A DNA stretch of 47,511 bases, taken from positions 1-47,511 of the forward strand of contig JAEWQF010000050.1 of NCBI GenBank assembly GCA_023399295.1, written 5' to 3'. The notes below the pieces were generated by a model, which did not search any database, was not told the DNA's origin, and saw nothing but the letters and a program-made list of their open reading frames with translations. Positions 17,360 to 26,833 of this stretch are shown here, piece after piece. Origin of the DNA: Bacteroidota bacterium (GTDB taxonomy: Bacteria > Bacteroidota > Bacteroidia > Bacteroidales > Dysgonomonadaceae). A program made the position numbers and the translations under genes. How positions within the stretch are numbered: position 1 is the first letter of the stretch; each line of letters begins with the position of its first letter.

Positions 17360-20164
17360 ATGAAAAAAATTATCCCCTTTTTAGTTGCGATTACTGCGCT
17401 ATTTGCATCCCTCCCTGCTCAATCACAGACTGGCAGCAGCATCTCTGGAAGACTCCTAGACGGGAATACCGAAGAACCGGTATCGCTGGCCAACGTGCGC
17501 ATCCTGAAACAATCAGACAGTACCTACGTGACCGGTGTGGCCAGTGACGACAATGGTCGTTTTACAATCCCGGTAAGCCGTGGTAACTACATCATACAGG
17601 TCACTTACATCGGTTATCTCAACGAGTACAGGAATGTTGCGGTTAATGCACAGCAACCCAATGTGAGGTTGGGAGACATCGCATTGAACAGCGACAACAT
17701 CCTTCTTTCTGAAACAGTGGTGACCGCCAAGGCCGCCGAGATCGCCGTGCGGGGGGATACCCTGGAGTACAATGCCGACTCCTACAAGGTGACAGAGAGT
17801 GCCGTTGTGGAAGATCTGCTCAAGAAGATGCCCGGTGTGGAGATCGACGCCAATGGCAAGATCACCGTGAACGGCAAGGAGATCACCAAGATTCTGGTGG
17901 ATGGCGAAGAGTTCTTCAGCGATGACCCCAAGGTGGCATCCAAGAATCTGCCGGCAAGGATGGTCGACAAGCTGCAGGTGCTCGAACGCAGAACAGAGCA
18001 GTCGCAGATGACAGGCTTTGATGATGGCGAAGAGGAGAACGTGATCAACCTCACCGTACGTCCAGGCATGAAAGAGGGGCTCTTTGGCAACGCTTTTGCC
18101 GGTTACGGCAGCCAGGATCGCTATGAGGGCAATGCCATGGTCAACTACATGAAGGACAAGGATCAATATACCTTCCTGGGAAGCATCAACAACACCAACA
18201 ACGCTGGCTTCTCCGACCTCTCCTCCGCCATGTTTGGCGGCATGGGCGGTGGTGGTGGCCGCGGAGGCCGAGGCGGTTTTGGTGGCAGCAACGGGATCTC
18301 AACCTCCGGCAACACCGGTGGCAACTTCAGCAAGCAGTTCACCCCCCAACTGAAGCTGGGTGGTAACGTGCGCTACGGTTTCACCGATACCAACGTCAAC
18401 TCGGATCTCTTCACCCAGCACATCCTCAGTGCAGGCAATACCCTGGAGACTGAACGGAACCGATCGAATAGCATCAGTCAGAACTTCGGAGCTGATCTGC
18501 GCCTGGAGTGGGAGCCCGACTCGGCTACACGCATCATCGTACGTCCTGCTTTCTCCTATTATACCAACGAACGCAATGAGACGGGTGATTTTTTTACCGA
18601 AAACGAATTATCGGGTGATACCATCAACTACGGTGATTCCGATTACTTTTCAGAGGGTACCGGTAAGAATTATTCAATCAACGTCGATGCCAGCCGCGAA
18701 CTGGGTAAGGAGGGACGGATTCTGAGCGTGCAACTGAGGGCACAGGGCGGTGACTCCGAGAACGACGGAACAAGCCTCTCAGGCACCTTTTACAACGGGA
18801 CACGTCCCGATGACCTGATCGACCAGCGTTTCACCAACCTCAGTGAGAACCGTTCGTTGAGTGGCTACCTCTCTTATGTGGAACCGTTGGGCGAGAGTCA
18901 TTACCTTCAACTGGCCTACCGCTATCGTACAAACAACTCCGATTCTGACAGGGATACCCGTACAAAAGACGGCAATGGCAACTACACAGTGCTCGATACG
19001 GTCTATAGCAAGCGATTGGAGAACAACTTCGTGAGTCAGGAGATAGAGGCCAACTTCAAGGGGGTGAGGGAGAAATACGATTACATGTTCGGTTTCTCCA
19101 TCCAACCATCCTCCTCACTGAGCAAGACCTTCGTGGGCAGCAACATGATCTATGAAGGTGAACAGAAGGTGGTCAACTACTCACCCATGGCACAAATCAA
19201 CTACCGCTGGAGCCGTACCAACAACCTGCGTCTTCGTTATTTCGGAGATACAGATCAACCCTCCATCTCACAACTCTCCCCGGTGGTGGATGTGAGCAAC
19301 CCGCTCAACATCAGTTACGGTAATCCCGATCTGAAGCCTTCGTTCGAGCATCGCCTCGACATCCGCTACCAGTTGTCGAACCCGGAGAAGGCCAGCTCGT
19401 TCAACGTCTTCCTCAATGGCGGGTACATGACAAACGACATCGTCTCCTCCTCCTTCACCGACATCACCACCGGCCGCAGGGAGACCACCTACCGCAACGT
19501 GGAGGGCAACTGGAATCTGAACGGACGGATGATGTTCAACGTGCCGCTGAAAAACATCAAGTTCTCAATCTTCTCCATGTCGTTCGCCAGCTACAGCAAT
19601 ACCAACGGGTTCAGCAACAACGAGAAGAATACCAACAAACGGATGTCGCTGATGGAGATGCTGGGTCTCAACTACCGCTCCGAGCAGTTCGACTTCGCCG
19701 TGCGGGGGAACGTGAACTACAACAATGTGACCAACAGCCTCGAGGGGCAGCAGAACCAGAACTACCTCAACTACGGCGGGAATGCCTCTACCACCATCTA
19801 CCTCCCCTGGGATATGAGCCTGGAGAGCGACATCAACTACTCCACCAACTCGGGTTATTCCGATGGCTTCGATCAGAATGAGTGGCTCTGGAATGCCTCC
19901 TTGCAGAAGACGGTCTTTAAACAAAAGAATGGTACCATCCGTTTTAAGATATACGACATCCTGCAGCAACGCAGCAACATCAGCCGCAGTGTGACCTCGA
20001 ACTATATCCGTGACACTACGACAAACACGCTGACCAGCTACTTCATGGTGCACTTCGTTTATCGTTTCAATATCTTCAAGGGGGGTGCCACCCAACAGGA
20101 TATGATGCCGCAGCGAGGTTTTGGACGAGGATACGGACCCGGTGGCGGTCATGGCAGAATGTAA
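17360..20164 (+). CDS. Outer-membrane beta-barrel protein, TonB-dependent receptor-like with carboxypeptidase-like N-domain
   Basis: The 934-residue protein has a signal peptide ending near AQSQ. A carboxypeptidase-regulatory-like beta-sandwich (~26-115) follows, then a plug-like domain (~125-235, with EDLLKKMPGVEIDANGKITVNGKEI). The rest is a long beta-barrel of the OMP_b-brl_3 type. The final residue is not aromatic; the protein instead ends in a Gly-rich tail (about 915-934). A second Gly/Arg-rich stretch lies at about residues 293-312, between plug and barrel. The substrate is unknown; no SusD-like partner is present. A two-component system follows 30 bp downstream and may regulate it or respond to it. 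Confidence 0.85.
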   Translation: MKKIIPFLVAITALFASLPAQSQTGSSISGRLLDGNTEEPVSLANVRILKQSDSTYVTGVASDDNGRFTIPVSRGNYIIQVTYIGYLNEYRNVAVNAQQPNVRLGDIALNSDNILLSETVVTAKAAEIAVRGDTLEYNADSYKVTESAVVEDLLKKMPGVEIDANGKITVNGKEITKILVDGEEFFSDDPKVASKNLPARMVDKLQVLERRTEQSQMTGFDDGEEENVINLTVRPGMKEGLFGNAFAGYGSQDRYEGNAMVNYMKDKDQYTFLGSINNTNNAGFSDLSSAMFGGMGGGGGRGGRGGFGGSNGISTSGNTGGNFSKQFTPQLKLGGNVRYGFTDTNVNSDLFTQHILSAGNTLETERNRSNSISQNFGADLRLEWEPDSATRIIVRPAFSYYTNERNETGDFFTENELSGDTINYGDSDYFSEGTGKNYSINVDASRELGKEGRILSVQLRAQGGDSENDGTSLSGTFYNGTRPDDLIDQRFTNLSENRSLSGYLSYVEPLGESHYLQLAYRYRTNNSDSDRDTRTKDGNGNYTVLDTVYSKRLENNFVSQEIEANFKGVREKYDYMFGFSIQPSSSLSKTFVGSNMIYEGEQKVVNYSPMAQINYRWSRTNNLRLRYFGDTDQPSISQLSPVVDVSNPLNISYGNPDLKPSFEHRLDIRYQLSNPEKASSFNVFLNGGYMTNDIVSSSFTDITTGRRETTYRNVEGNWNLNGRMMFNVPLKNIKFSIFSMSFASYSNTNGFSNNEKNTNKRMSLMEMLGLNYRSEQFDFAVRGNVNYNNVTNSLEGQQNQNYLNYGGNASTTIYLPWDMSLESDINYSTNSGYSDGFDQNEWLWNASLQKTVFKQKNGTIRFKIYDILQQRSNISRSVTSNYIRDTTTNTLTSYFMVHFVYRFNIFKGGATQQDMMPQRGFGRGYGPGGGHGRM

Positions 20165-20194
20165 CAGTAAGGTTGCCAATATTACAACAGTGAG

Positions 20195-21301
20195 ATGGGA
20201 AAAGCATTGAAACAAAAAACGGGGAGCAGCTGGAACAACTTGTTTGTCCATCTGCTTCTCTGGGGGGTGATCTTCATCCTCCCCTACTTTTTCATTGATT
20301 CGGAACGCATCTTTACCTGGCGCCCCTTCCTTCGTTCCGTGCCGGAGATGCTGGGTTTTCTGTTGGTTTTTTATCTGAACTTCTTCCTGCTGATAGAACA
20401 GCTGCTCTTCAAAGGGAGGAACAAGGCATTTATCCTGTGGAACATCGTACTGGTCATTCTCGTCTCATTCATCATGCACTATACACGCGAACTGATGGAG
20501 TGGCTGTGGCCTTATCTGAGACCCCGCTGGCGCGGTCGCCCCAACGGCAACAACTTCTTCCCGCTGTTGTTCTTGCTGCGCAACTCCACCTCGCTCCTTA
20601 TGATGATGGGGTTGAGTGTGGCACTCAAGATGACGGTCCGTTGGCTACAGGTGGAGAATGAGCGCAAGGAGCTGGCCAAAGCCAAGTCGGAGGCTGAGTT
20701 GCAGAACCTGAAGAACCAGATCAACCCCCACTTCCTGCTGAACACGCTGAACAACATCTACGCACTGATTGAGTTCAACCCACCCAAGGCGCAGCAAGCT
20801 GTGATGGACCTGAGCAAACTGTTGCGGCACCTGCTCTACGACAACAACCAGACCTTCGTGCCGTTGCGGCAGGAGGCCGAATTCATGCGCAACTACATCG
20901 AATTGATGCGCATCCGCCTTTCCGACAATGTGAAGCTGAGTACTCATTTTGAATATTCTGAGACCGGTAACACGCTCATATCTCCCTTAATTTTTATATC
21001 TTTGATGGAGAATGCGTTCAAACACGGTATCAGTGGCGAAAATGACTCTTTCATCGAGATCTCTCTGAAGGAGCATCCCGACGGCAAGGTGGAGTTTGTA
21101 ACCCGCAACAGCTACTTTCCAAAGAGCGGGTCCGACAAGAGTGGCAGCGGTATCGGGCTGGATCTGGTGAAACGTAAACTGGAGTTGCTCTATCCCGACA
21201 GCTACCTCTGGCACACCACTGTTGAAGATGATGTCTATGCTACCGTGCTGGTGATCGACACAAAAAAGCAAAAGGATGATACTGAACTGCTGGATCGTTG
21301 A
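20195..21301 (+). CDS. LytS/YehU-type sensor histidine kinase
   Basis: A 368-residue membrane sensor. About four hydrophobic helices occupy residues 15-155, followed by a coiled linker and the His_kinase domain (PF06580). The phosphoacceptor histidine lies in LKNQINPHFLLNTLNNIYAL. The ATPase part has the N-box MENAFKHGI and G-box GSGIGLDLVKRKL. There is no separate extracytoplasmic sensor domain, so the signal is probably read in the membrane. It overlaps the downstream regulator gene by 26 bp, so the two form a pair. It begins 30 bp after the beta-barrel gene and is likely in the same operon. Confidence 0.92.
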   Translation: MGKALKQKTGSSWNNLFVHLLLWGVIFILPYFFIDSERIFTWRPFLRSVPEMLGFLLVFYLNFFLLIEQLLFKGRNKAFILWNIVLVILVSFIMHYTRELMEWLWPYLRPRWRGRPNGNNFFPLLFLLRNSTSLLMMMGLSVALKMTVRWLQVENERKELAKAKSEAELQNLKNQINPHFLLNTLNNIYALIEFNPPKAQQAVMDLSKLLRHLLYDNNQTFVPLRQEAEFMRNYIELMRIRLSDNVKLSTHFEYSETGNTLISPLIFISLMENAFKHGISGENDSFIEISLKEHPDGKVEFVTRNSYFPKSGSDKSGSGIGLDLVKRKLELLYPDSYLWHTTVEDDVYATVLVIDTKKQKDDTELLDR

Positions 21302-21989
21302 TGATGAGCCCCTGGCGTTGTCCCTCCTCGAATCATACGTGGAAAGGACCACGTTCCTGCAACTCACCGGAAAATACAGCAATGCCCTTTCCGCCATGAA
21401 ACAGATTGGTGGAGAGAAAGTGGATCTTCTTTTTCTCGATATCCAGATGCCCGAAGTGAACGGGATGGATTTTGCCCGCATCATCAGCAACCAAACGCGC
21501 ATCATCTTCACCACTGCTTTCAGTGAGTATGCCGTGGAGGGATACAAGGTAAATGCGCTCGACTATCTCCTCAAACCCTTCTCATTTAGCGAGTTCCTCA
21601 CCGCTGCCAAGAAGGCGCTCACCTGGTTTGAGATGACAGAACAAAAACCTCTGGCAGAGCATCGGCAGGAGAAAGTAGGACTCTTCGTGCGGTCGGAATA
21701 CAAGCTGATTCATCTGCACTACGAAGAGATCCTCTACATCGAGGGATTGAAAGATTATGTGAAGATCTATACCGAACAGGATCCCAAACCTATTCTCTCG
21801 CTCATGAGCCTCAAAGCACTCGAGGAGGAGTTGCCAGCCGATCGTTTCATGCGGGTGCACCGCTCCTACATCATTCACAGAAATAAGATCAGCAGTGTCA
21901 ACAAGAACCGGATCGTCATCGCCAAGAAACAGATCCCGATAGGGGAGACCTATCGCCGGCTGTTTCAGACAATCATTGGAAACCGGTGA
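21276..21989 (+). CDS. LytTR-family response regulator
   Basis: A 237-residue regulator. Residues 1-~120 form the receiver domain with acidic D9/D10, phosphoacceptor D55 in LLFLDIQMP and K100 in LLKPF. Residues ~135-237 form a LytTR DNA-binding domain (GLFVRSEYKLIHLHYEEILYIEG and FMRVHRSYIIHRNKI). The start overlaps the kinase 3' end by 26 bp. It is the cognate partner of that kinase. Targets are unknown; the adjacent beta-barrel gene is the simplest candidate. Confidence 0.93.
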   Translation: MILNCWIVDDEPLALSLLESYVERTTFLQLTGKYSNALSAMKQIGGEKVDLLFLDIQMPEVNGMDFARIISNQTRIIFTTAFSEYAVEGYKVNALDYLLKPFSFSEFLTAAKKALTWFEMTEQKPLAEHRQEKVGLFVRSEYKLIHLHYEEILYIEGLKDYVKIYTEQDPKPILSLMSLKALEEELPADRFMRVHRSYIIHRNKISSVNKNRIVIAKKQIPIGETYRRLFQTIIGNR

Positions 21990-22042
21990 GGTGAATGGCT
22001 GAAAGGCATTGAAAAGATATTCCAGGCGTGTCCTCACAACGA

Positions 22043-22078
22043 GAAAGCCGTTCCTGCCTCAGTGGCGGAACGGCTTTC
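22043..22078. terminator. Perfect 12-bp inverted repeat between convergent genes
   Basis: GAAAGCCGTTCC (22043-22054) pairs exactly with GGAACGGCTTTC (22067-22078). It lies between the LytTR regulator and dps, which converge here, and may terminate both. T-runs are weak on both sides. Confidence 0.55.
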
Positions 22079-22102
22079 AATCTGTTCGGTCAGGTGCTCT
22101 CC

Positions 22103-22579
22103 TTACGAAAGAGTGGCAGTCAGCATCCAGACAGTTTTCTCCTGTGATGCGATGAAATCACTCATCAGTGCCACGGTACCTTCATCGTTTCCTTCGGAGG
22201 CATTCTCAAGCACCTTACGCTCCAGCTCAATCAACACCTTCAGGGAATCGAGGATCAGCTTGAGAATCTCCTTGTGGTCGCTTATCACCTCTGTTTCCTT
22301 GATGGCAGAAGCTTTCAGGTAGTCGCTGAAGTTGTGGGCAGGCACACCACCCAGCATCAGGATCCGTTCTGCTATTTCATCAACCTTCGCCGCTGCGTCG
22401 TCATAATATTCCTCGAAACGGGCATGTGCACCAAAAAACATCATCCCTTTCACGTTCCAGTGGAAACCGCGCAGGTTGGTGTAGTAAACCTGGAAGCTGG
22501 CAAGCAGCTCCTGCAATCCGTCAACACTTTTCTTCACTCCCTTGGGCTCTAAACCCAGATAATCCAATGTCTTCATCAT
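22103..22579 (-). CDS. dps: Dps-family ferritin-like DNA-protection protein
   Basis: A 158-residue ferritin-like protein. It has LRGFHWNVKGMMFFGAHARF followed by EEYYDDAAAKVDEIAERILMLGG, the Dps pattern in which inter-subunit ferroxidase ligands (H, D, E) occur. Dps dodecamers oxidise and store iron with peroxide and protect DNA in stress. A minus-strand promoter lies just upstream. Two ATG codons are adjacent (MMK); either could start. The gene is downstream of the patatin gene in the same direction but appears independently transcribed. Confidence 0.92.
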   Translation of the reverse strand: MMKTLDYLGLEPKGVKKSVDGLQELLASFQVYYTNLRGFHWNVKGMMFFGAHARFEEYYDDAAAKVDEIAERILMLGGVPAHNFSDYLKASAIKETEVISDHKEILKLILDSLKVLIELERKVLENASEGNDEGTVALMSDFIASQEKTVWMLTATLS

Positions 22580-22618
22580 TTTTCTTTTTTGAATGTTTTG
22601 TATTCGAAAATTCTACTA

Positions 22619-22626
22619 CAAAAATA
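22619..22626 (-). promoter_or_regulatory. -7 element for dps
   Basis: The minus strand reads TATTTTTG, an exact TAnnTTTG match about 40 bp before the dps start codon. Confidence 0.55.
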
Positions 22627-22711
22627 ACAAATTTCTCCCTTGTTTCAAAATGAGAGATGCACTATCATCCATCGATTTTGATTATGAAACCCGTTTACAG
22701 TGTGGGAGTTT

Positions 22712-24931
22712 CTAAAAGGAGTAACCGAAGCAGACATACGGATAAAACTTGCGGGAGAGTCCCGAGTAGCCCAACTCAATGCGCATTGGTCCGGCAATGG
22801 AGAGGAACGAATAGCCCATGTTGCCCCCCCAGTAGGCTTTGCCTTGGAACAGGTTGTAGAGATGGTCGTGATGCAGGGTGTAGTTGAGATGCAAATAGAG
22901 GTAGTTGTTGGGGCGGAACGCATGGTGAAGCATGGCATCGAGAGAGACTACCATGTTGTCAAGCACCTCCATCCCGGCAGATCCCTGCAACGCTATTTGC
23001 TGGGGGAGGTAGTGCCCGTCGCTTCTCCCACCCACGAAGTTGCGGTAGATATGGGGCACGCTGTCATTCATCACGTAACGGGCTGTGATGCGTGGCGTGA
23101 GGTATGTCTTGCGGTCCAGTTGCAGCGGTTTCAAGAAGTTCATCTTCAACACGCTGAGCGGAAGTTCATTCTTTAGTTGCAGAAAGTTGTCGGTATGCAG
23201 GGTATACCGAAACGAGAAGTACTGTCCCGATGAAGGAAAGTAGGTGCTGTTCAGGTTGTCGTACACCCCGTTGATCATGTAGTTGATGTAAAGCTGATCC
23301 TTGATTCCCCGCAGTGCGGGATTGCTGGTACGTCCCAGCAGGTTGAAGAAATCGAAGTATTCAAAACCCGCACCCAGATGCAATTTTATGTTTCCGAAAT
23401 AAAACTCGGAGAAGTTGAGGTCGAGCGCATTGCGCAGAACACCCAGGTGGTAGGAGAGCCTGCCCCTGTTGTAGATGCTCAGATCGTTGTTGCTGATGCG
23501 ATAGCTGATGCCACCCCTGTAAAAAAGACCGTTGTTGATGGTATAGTCTACCTGCAGGTAGGGATCGCGGCTGAGTCGTGTGGTGATGTCGATCATCGAG
23601 TTGTATGATTCTCCCAGTCTGACAGTGGTGTTTGCCAGGATTGCCGCCATGTCGCGCGTGTCGAAATGGATTCCCAGGTTGAGGGTGTTGTACTCCTTCG
23701 GTTCAACGAGGAAGACCAGGTTGAAGGGTTGGTCACCATCGAGTCGGTAGGTGATGCGTGAGAATAGATTCGCACCATACATTCGGGCTGTAATGACATC
23801 CAGATCGTTGCGGGTGACCTTTTCAATTTGTTCAGGAAGCATGCGCAATATCCACTTCACATCACGGGGTGACACCCCTTCCACGCTGACCTGATCAATG
23901 AGCAGCGTGTCGAGATGAAGATAGGGGTTTTGTCGTTCCCGTACTGGAGGATCACTGCCAGTGATTCCCAGCGACGCTTTCAGTGCCATGAGGGCCTCCC
24001 AATGTTGCATTGCCGCCTGCTCACCGCGTGCGATCAGCGAGTCAATTGCCGGCTTCTGGAAATCCATAGAACCGAAAGGGTGAATTCTGGGAGTGATCAG
24101 CAGATCGGTCTGCGCAATATTCTCTTGTTTCTTTTCCTTTCCCACGAAGTTGGTGAGCTGCTCTGCAATCTCGGTGATGTTGCCGCGTTGTTGCTCTGTT
24201 TCCTTCTCATCGGGTGGGATGATCACCCCGATCACGATGTCGGCACCCATGCTCCGGGCCACATCCACAGGGTAGTTGTTGATCACACCCCCGTCGATGA
24301 GCAGCATGCTGTCCTTCTCCACTGGTGTGAAGAGACCCGGTATGGCCATGCTGGCTCTGATGGCCTCCGGGAGGATCCCCTCACGGAAAACCACCTCTTT
24401 GCCACTTCGCACATCGGCAGCCACACATCCGAAGGGTATGGGGAGATCATCGAAATGCATCTCCTGTTGGAAACCGATTGTCAGGTTTAGAAAGAGACTG
24501 TAGAGGTTTTGTCCGCTGTAGACACCACGTGGCAGGCTCACCCTGCCGCTTCTTTCCCTGAAGTTGAACCGGTAGGGCAGTGAGACGATGAATTCGTTTC
24601 GCTTGTCTCTCTGGGTTGCAGGCAGGTTTTCACGGGAGATGTTGTCACGCATCAGGTTGTCCCAGTCCTGCAGTTGTATCAGCGAGTCGATGCTGTTTGC
24701 ATCATACCCAACTGCATAGAGACCACCCACCACGGCACCCATGCTGGTGCCGGCCACATAGTCGATGGGGATGCCGGCACGTTCCAGCACCTTGAGCACA
24801 CCCACATGTGCAAATCCTTTGGCTGATCCGCCACTCAGCACCACAGCCACCTTCTTTCGATTCTGCTCTCCAGCCATGAGTGAGGTTGTGAAACAGAGCA
24901 ACATCATCAACAGGAAAACCACATTCTTCAT
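22712..24931 (-). CDS. Patatin-like phospholipase with C-terminal Omp85-like barrel
   Basis: About 739 residues starting at the ATG at 24931, chosen because the following MKNVVFLLMMLLCFTTSLMAG is a signal peptide; the longer frame adds ten residues before it. Patatin domain (~25-300): oxyanion loop SGGSAKG, nucleophile GTSMG and the DGG aspartate (LLIDGGVINN), so the Ser-Asp dyad is intact. A POTRA-like segment (~340-420) follows, then a C-terminal barrel (~430-739) ending in CFGYSF with the terminal F of outer-membrane proteins. The layout resembles Pseudomonas PlpD, a type Vd autotransporter. It probably acts on lipid at or outside the outer membrane. Confidence 0.88.
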   Translation of the reverse strand: MKNVVFLLMMLLCFTTSLMAGEQNRKKVAVVLSGGSAKGFAHVGVLKVLERAGIPIDYVAGTSMGAVVGGLYAVGYDANSIDSLIQLQDWDNLMRDNISRENLPATQRDKRNEFIVSLPYRFNFRERSGRVSLPRGVYSGQNLYSLFLNLTIGFQQEMHFDDLPIPFGCVAADVRSGKEVVFREGILPEAIRASMAIPGLFTPVEKDSMLLIDGGVINNYPVDVARSMGADIVIGVIIPPDEKETEQQRGNITEIAEQLTNFVGKEKKQENIAQTDLLITPRIHPFGSMDFQKPAIDSLIARGEQAAMQHWEALMALKASLGITGSDPPVRERQNPYLHLDTLLIDQVSVEGVSPRDVKWILRMLPEQIEKVTRNDLDVITARMYGANLFSRITYRLDGDQPFNLVFLVEPKEYNTLNLGIHFDTRDMAAILANTTVRLGESYNSMIDITTRLSRDPYLQVDYTINNGLFYRGGISYRISNNDLSIYNRGRLSYHLGVLRNALDLNFSEFYFGNIKLHLGAGFEYFDFFNLLGRTSNPALRGIKDQLYINYMINGVYDNLNSTYFPSSGQYFSFRYTLHTDNFLQLKNELPLSVLKMNFLKPLQLDRKTYLTPRITARYVMNDSVPHIYRNFVGGRSDGHYLPQQIALQGSAGMEVLDNMVVSLDAMLHHAFRPNNYLYLHLNYTLHHDHLYNLFQGKAYWGGNMGYSFLSIAGPMRIELGYSGLSRKFYPYVCFGYSF

Positions 24932-24958
24932 TGATCCATGAATTGATACACGCCAATG

Positions 24959-24966
24959 CAAATATA
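24959..24966 (-). promoter_or_regulatory. -7 element for the patatin gene
   Basis: The minus strand reads TATATTTG (TAnnTTTG) about 28 bp before the chosen ATG. This supports separate transcription from the DUF3826 gene. Confidence 0.45.
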
Positions 24967-24997
24967 GTCAAAAGATTGTAATTGCACATTGACCCGT

Positions 24998-25657
24998 TCA
25001 ATTGATCCTCTTCCGCCAGGCTTCACCCTCTTTCTTCAGGTCATACCCCCTTTCAGCGGAAAGCCAGTTGTTGATTCTGCCTTTGTATTTTCTGAAGACA
25101 TTCAACTTCTCTTCCGACGACCCCATGTTCATGGCTTCGTCACGGGCTTTGAGCAGCTCGTTGTAGATGTGTGCCTTCTCCTCCTCGCTGAGGGTGGGAA
25201 TCATCTCGGTGAATCCCCGGTAGTTGTGGTTCAGCGCACCCAGTGTCATCCCATCTTTGACACGGTCAATCTGAATGCTGTCGAGCTCTTTCGATAAGTT
25301 TGCAAGGAACTTCTTCTGCAACTTCAGCAGCTTGCGGGTAGCTTTCCTCCTTTCACTTTCAATCCGTTCGGCTGCCTTCTCCTTGGTCAACTGGCTATTC
25401 ATCAGCTTCTTCACTCTGGCATCCGTTTCGTCGTGCACCTTGTTGAGCTCCCGGTATTGTTTCACCATCAGTGACCGCACCTTGCTGTGCGTGACACCCT
25501 GCGGTAAGCGCACATACTCCTCCAGTATCTTCTCTGACCGGTTGGTCAGCAGCTCCAGGTGGGCCTTTTCCTGCTCCCTGTTTTCCACCTGCGCAGTGAT
25601 GGTGAGGAGTCCCACGATAAGCCATCCGGCAATGAGGGTTATTTTTTTCATCCGCAT
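24998..25657 (-). CDS. DUF3826 secreted protein
   Basis: A 219-residue protein with a signal peptide (KKITLIAGWLIVGLLTITAQ), then a mostly helical, highly charged body. The C-terminal half (MTLGALNHNYRGFTEMIPTLSEEEKAHI and AMNMGSSEEKLNVFRKYKGRINNWL) matches DUF3826 (PF12875). In Bacteroidetes these proteins often accompany pectin or rhamnogalacturonan enzymes; their activity is unknown. It begins 12 bp after the truncated pectate lyase on the same strand and is almost certainly cotranscribed with it. An in-frame ATG at 25651 is an alternative start. Confidence 0.78.
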   Translation of the reverse strand: MRMKKITLIAGWLIVGLLTITAQVENREQEKAHLELLTNRSEKILEEYVRLPQGVTHSKVRSLMVKQYRELNKVHDETDARVKKLMNSQLTKEKAAERIESERRKATRKLLKLQKKFLANLSKELDSIQIDRVKDGMTLGALNHNYRGFTEMIPTLSEEEKAHIYNELLKARDEAMNMGSSEEKLNVFRKYKGRINNWLSAERGYDLKKEGEAWRKRIN

Positions 25658-25669
25658 GGTTTTTGCATT

Positions 25670-26833
25670 TTACTGTTTATGCAGCGAGCCTTTTCCCTGC
25701 AGGGTGTCGTAGTTGAACTGCCGGTTGCTCCAGTCGATTTTAGTAAGCGGATCGATGCCGTTGATGAACTTCTCGATGTTGTTGTACCCGTCACCATTCA
25801 GATCGCCGGTGGCATCCGAGGGATCACCGGGGTTCAACCCATATCTGTTCTCCCACCAGTCGGGCATGCCGTCACCGTCACTGTCCAGATAAGGTGTTCC
25901 ATTGTAGGCAGGGTAACCACCCACCTGGCTGATGTCGGTGATGATGCCCATCTTGTAGGAATCGTCGGGTAAACGACGGTGCTCAAACTTGGGAACATGC
26001 TCCAGACTGATCTGCCCGGCATACTCAATGATGCCCGTACGCACCACCCTGACAATACGTTCGTCCACAGCATCACGCCTGGGTAGCGTGGCTCCCGCAT
26101 TGTTCAGCACATGATCGAACGCATCCGCTGCATCCATGATGCGCATCGCCGGCATGGCAAACGGACGCTTCGACCTGATCTCGTCGGTATATTCACCCGC
26201 ATCGGGCAGATCCTCCACCTGCACACCACCGTTCCAGTTGTTTTCGGTCACCGCTGCATTTCCCTCTACAATGTTCCCGTTAACATATGCCATGCCGTAT
26301 ACTTTCCTTGAGAGCATGCTGCGTCCTGATTCCGGTTTCAGGATGCGATGGCCTGCCGGTGAGCCAGTGGGGGTGACGGGCCCCGGTTTGTAATAGTTGT
26401 TGATGATGTTGTATTTGGCAGTGTAGTCACCACCATCCACCGAGCGGTGCATCCAGTTGAATACCACGTTGTTCACGAAATTGAAGACCCCATTCCAGCC
26501 GATGGAGGGATTGCGGCCGGTATTGTTGGCCCACAGGTTGCGCATGAAGGAGGCATTCTCACCTCCCAGGGTGGAACCAAATGAGTGATTCCAGGTGTCG
26601 AGTGCTTCGGAAAAGATGGAGTTCTGGATGGTAATGTTCACCGTTCCCAGCTTCAACTCTTTCTTACCGGTGCTGTCGTTCCACATGTGACGGTAGATCG
26701 ACATGTTTTCATCGAGGCCCCAGCTGGCTGAGATATGATCGAGCATGATGTTTCCCACCGGGTTGCCGCCAATCGAATCATCGCGCCGGCCTACCCATGT
26801 CTCACCCCTGCGGAAACGCATGTGACACCCCAC
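25670..26833 (-). CDS. Pectate lyase family protein, N-terminally truncated
   Basis: The frame encodes the C-terminal ~385 residues of a parallel beta-helix polysaccharide lyase. Recognisable parts are MRFRRGETWVGRRDD, NIMLDHISASWGLDENMSIY, and GVFNFVNNVVFNWMHRSVDGGDY. Near the C-terminus are calcium-binding type-3-like repeats (DSDGDGMPDWWENRYG and GDLNGDGYNNIEKF). Family members are usually about 500 residues and have a signal peptide and the first helix turns, all missing here. Recognisable lyase sequence stops at about 26821; the only start is a GTG at 26833 and a stop lies just before it. It is likely non-functional or an assembly artefact (see findings). DUF3826 follows. Confidence 0.75.
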   Translation of the reverse strand: MGCHMRFRRGETWVGRRDDSIGGNPVGNIMLDHISASWGLDENMSIYRHMWNDSTGKKELKLGTVNITIQNSIFSEALDTWNHSFGSTLGGENASFMRNLWANNTGRNPSIGWNGVFNFVNNVVFNWMHRSVDGGDYTAKYNIINNYYKPGPVTPTGSPAGHRILKPESGRSMLSRKVYGMAYVNGNIVEGNAAVTENNWNGGVQVEDLPDAGEYTDEIRSKRPFAMPAMRIMDAADAFDHVLNNAGATLPRRDAVDERIVRVVRTGIIEYAGQISLEHVPKFEHRRLPDDSYKMGIITDISQVGGYPAYNGTPYLDSDGDGMPDWWENRYGLNPGDPSDATGDLNGDGYNNIEKFINGIDPLTKIDWSNRQFNYDTLQGKGSLHKQ

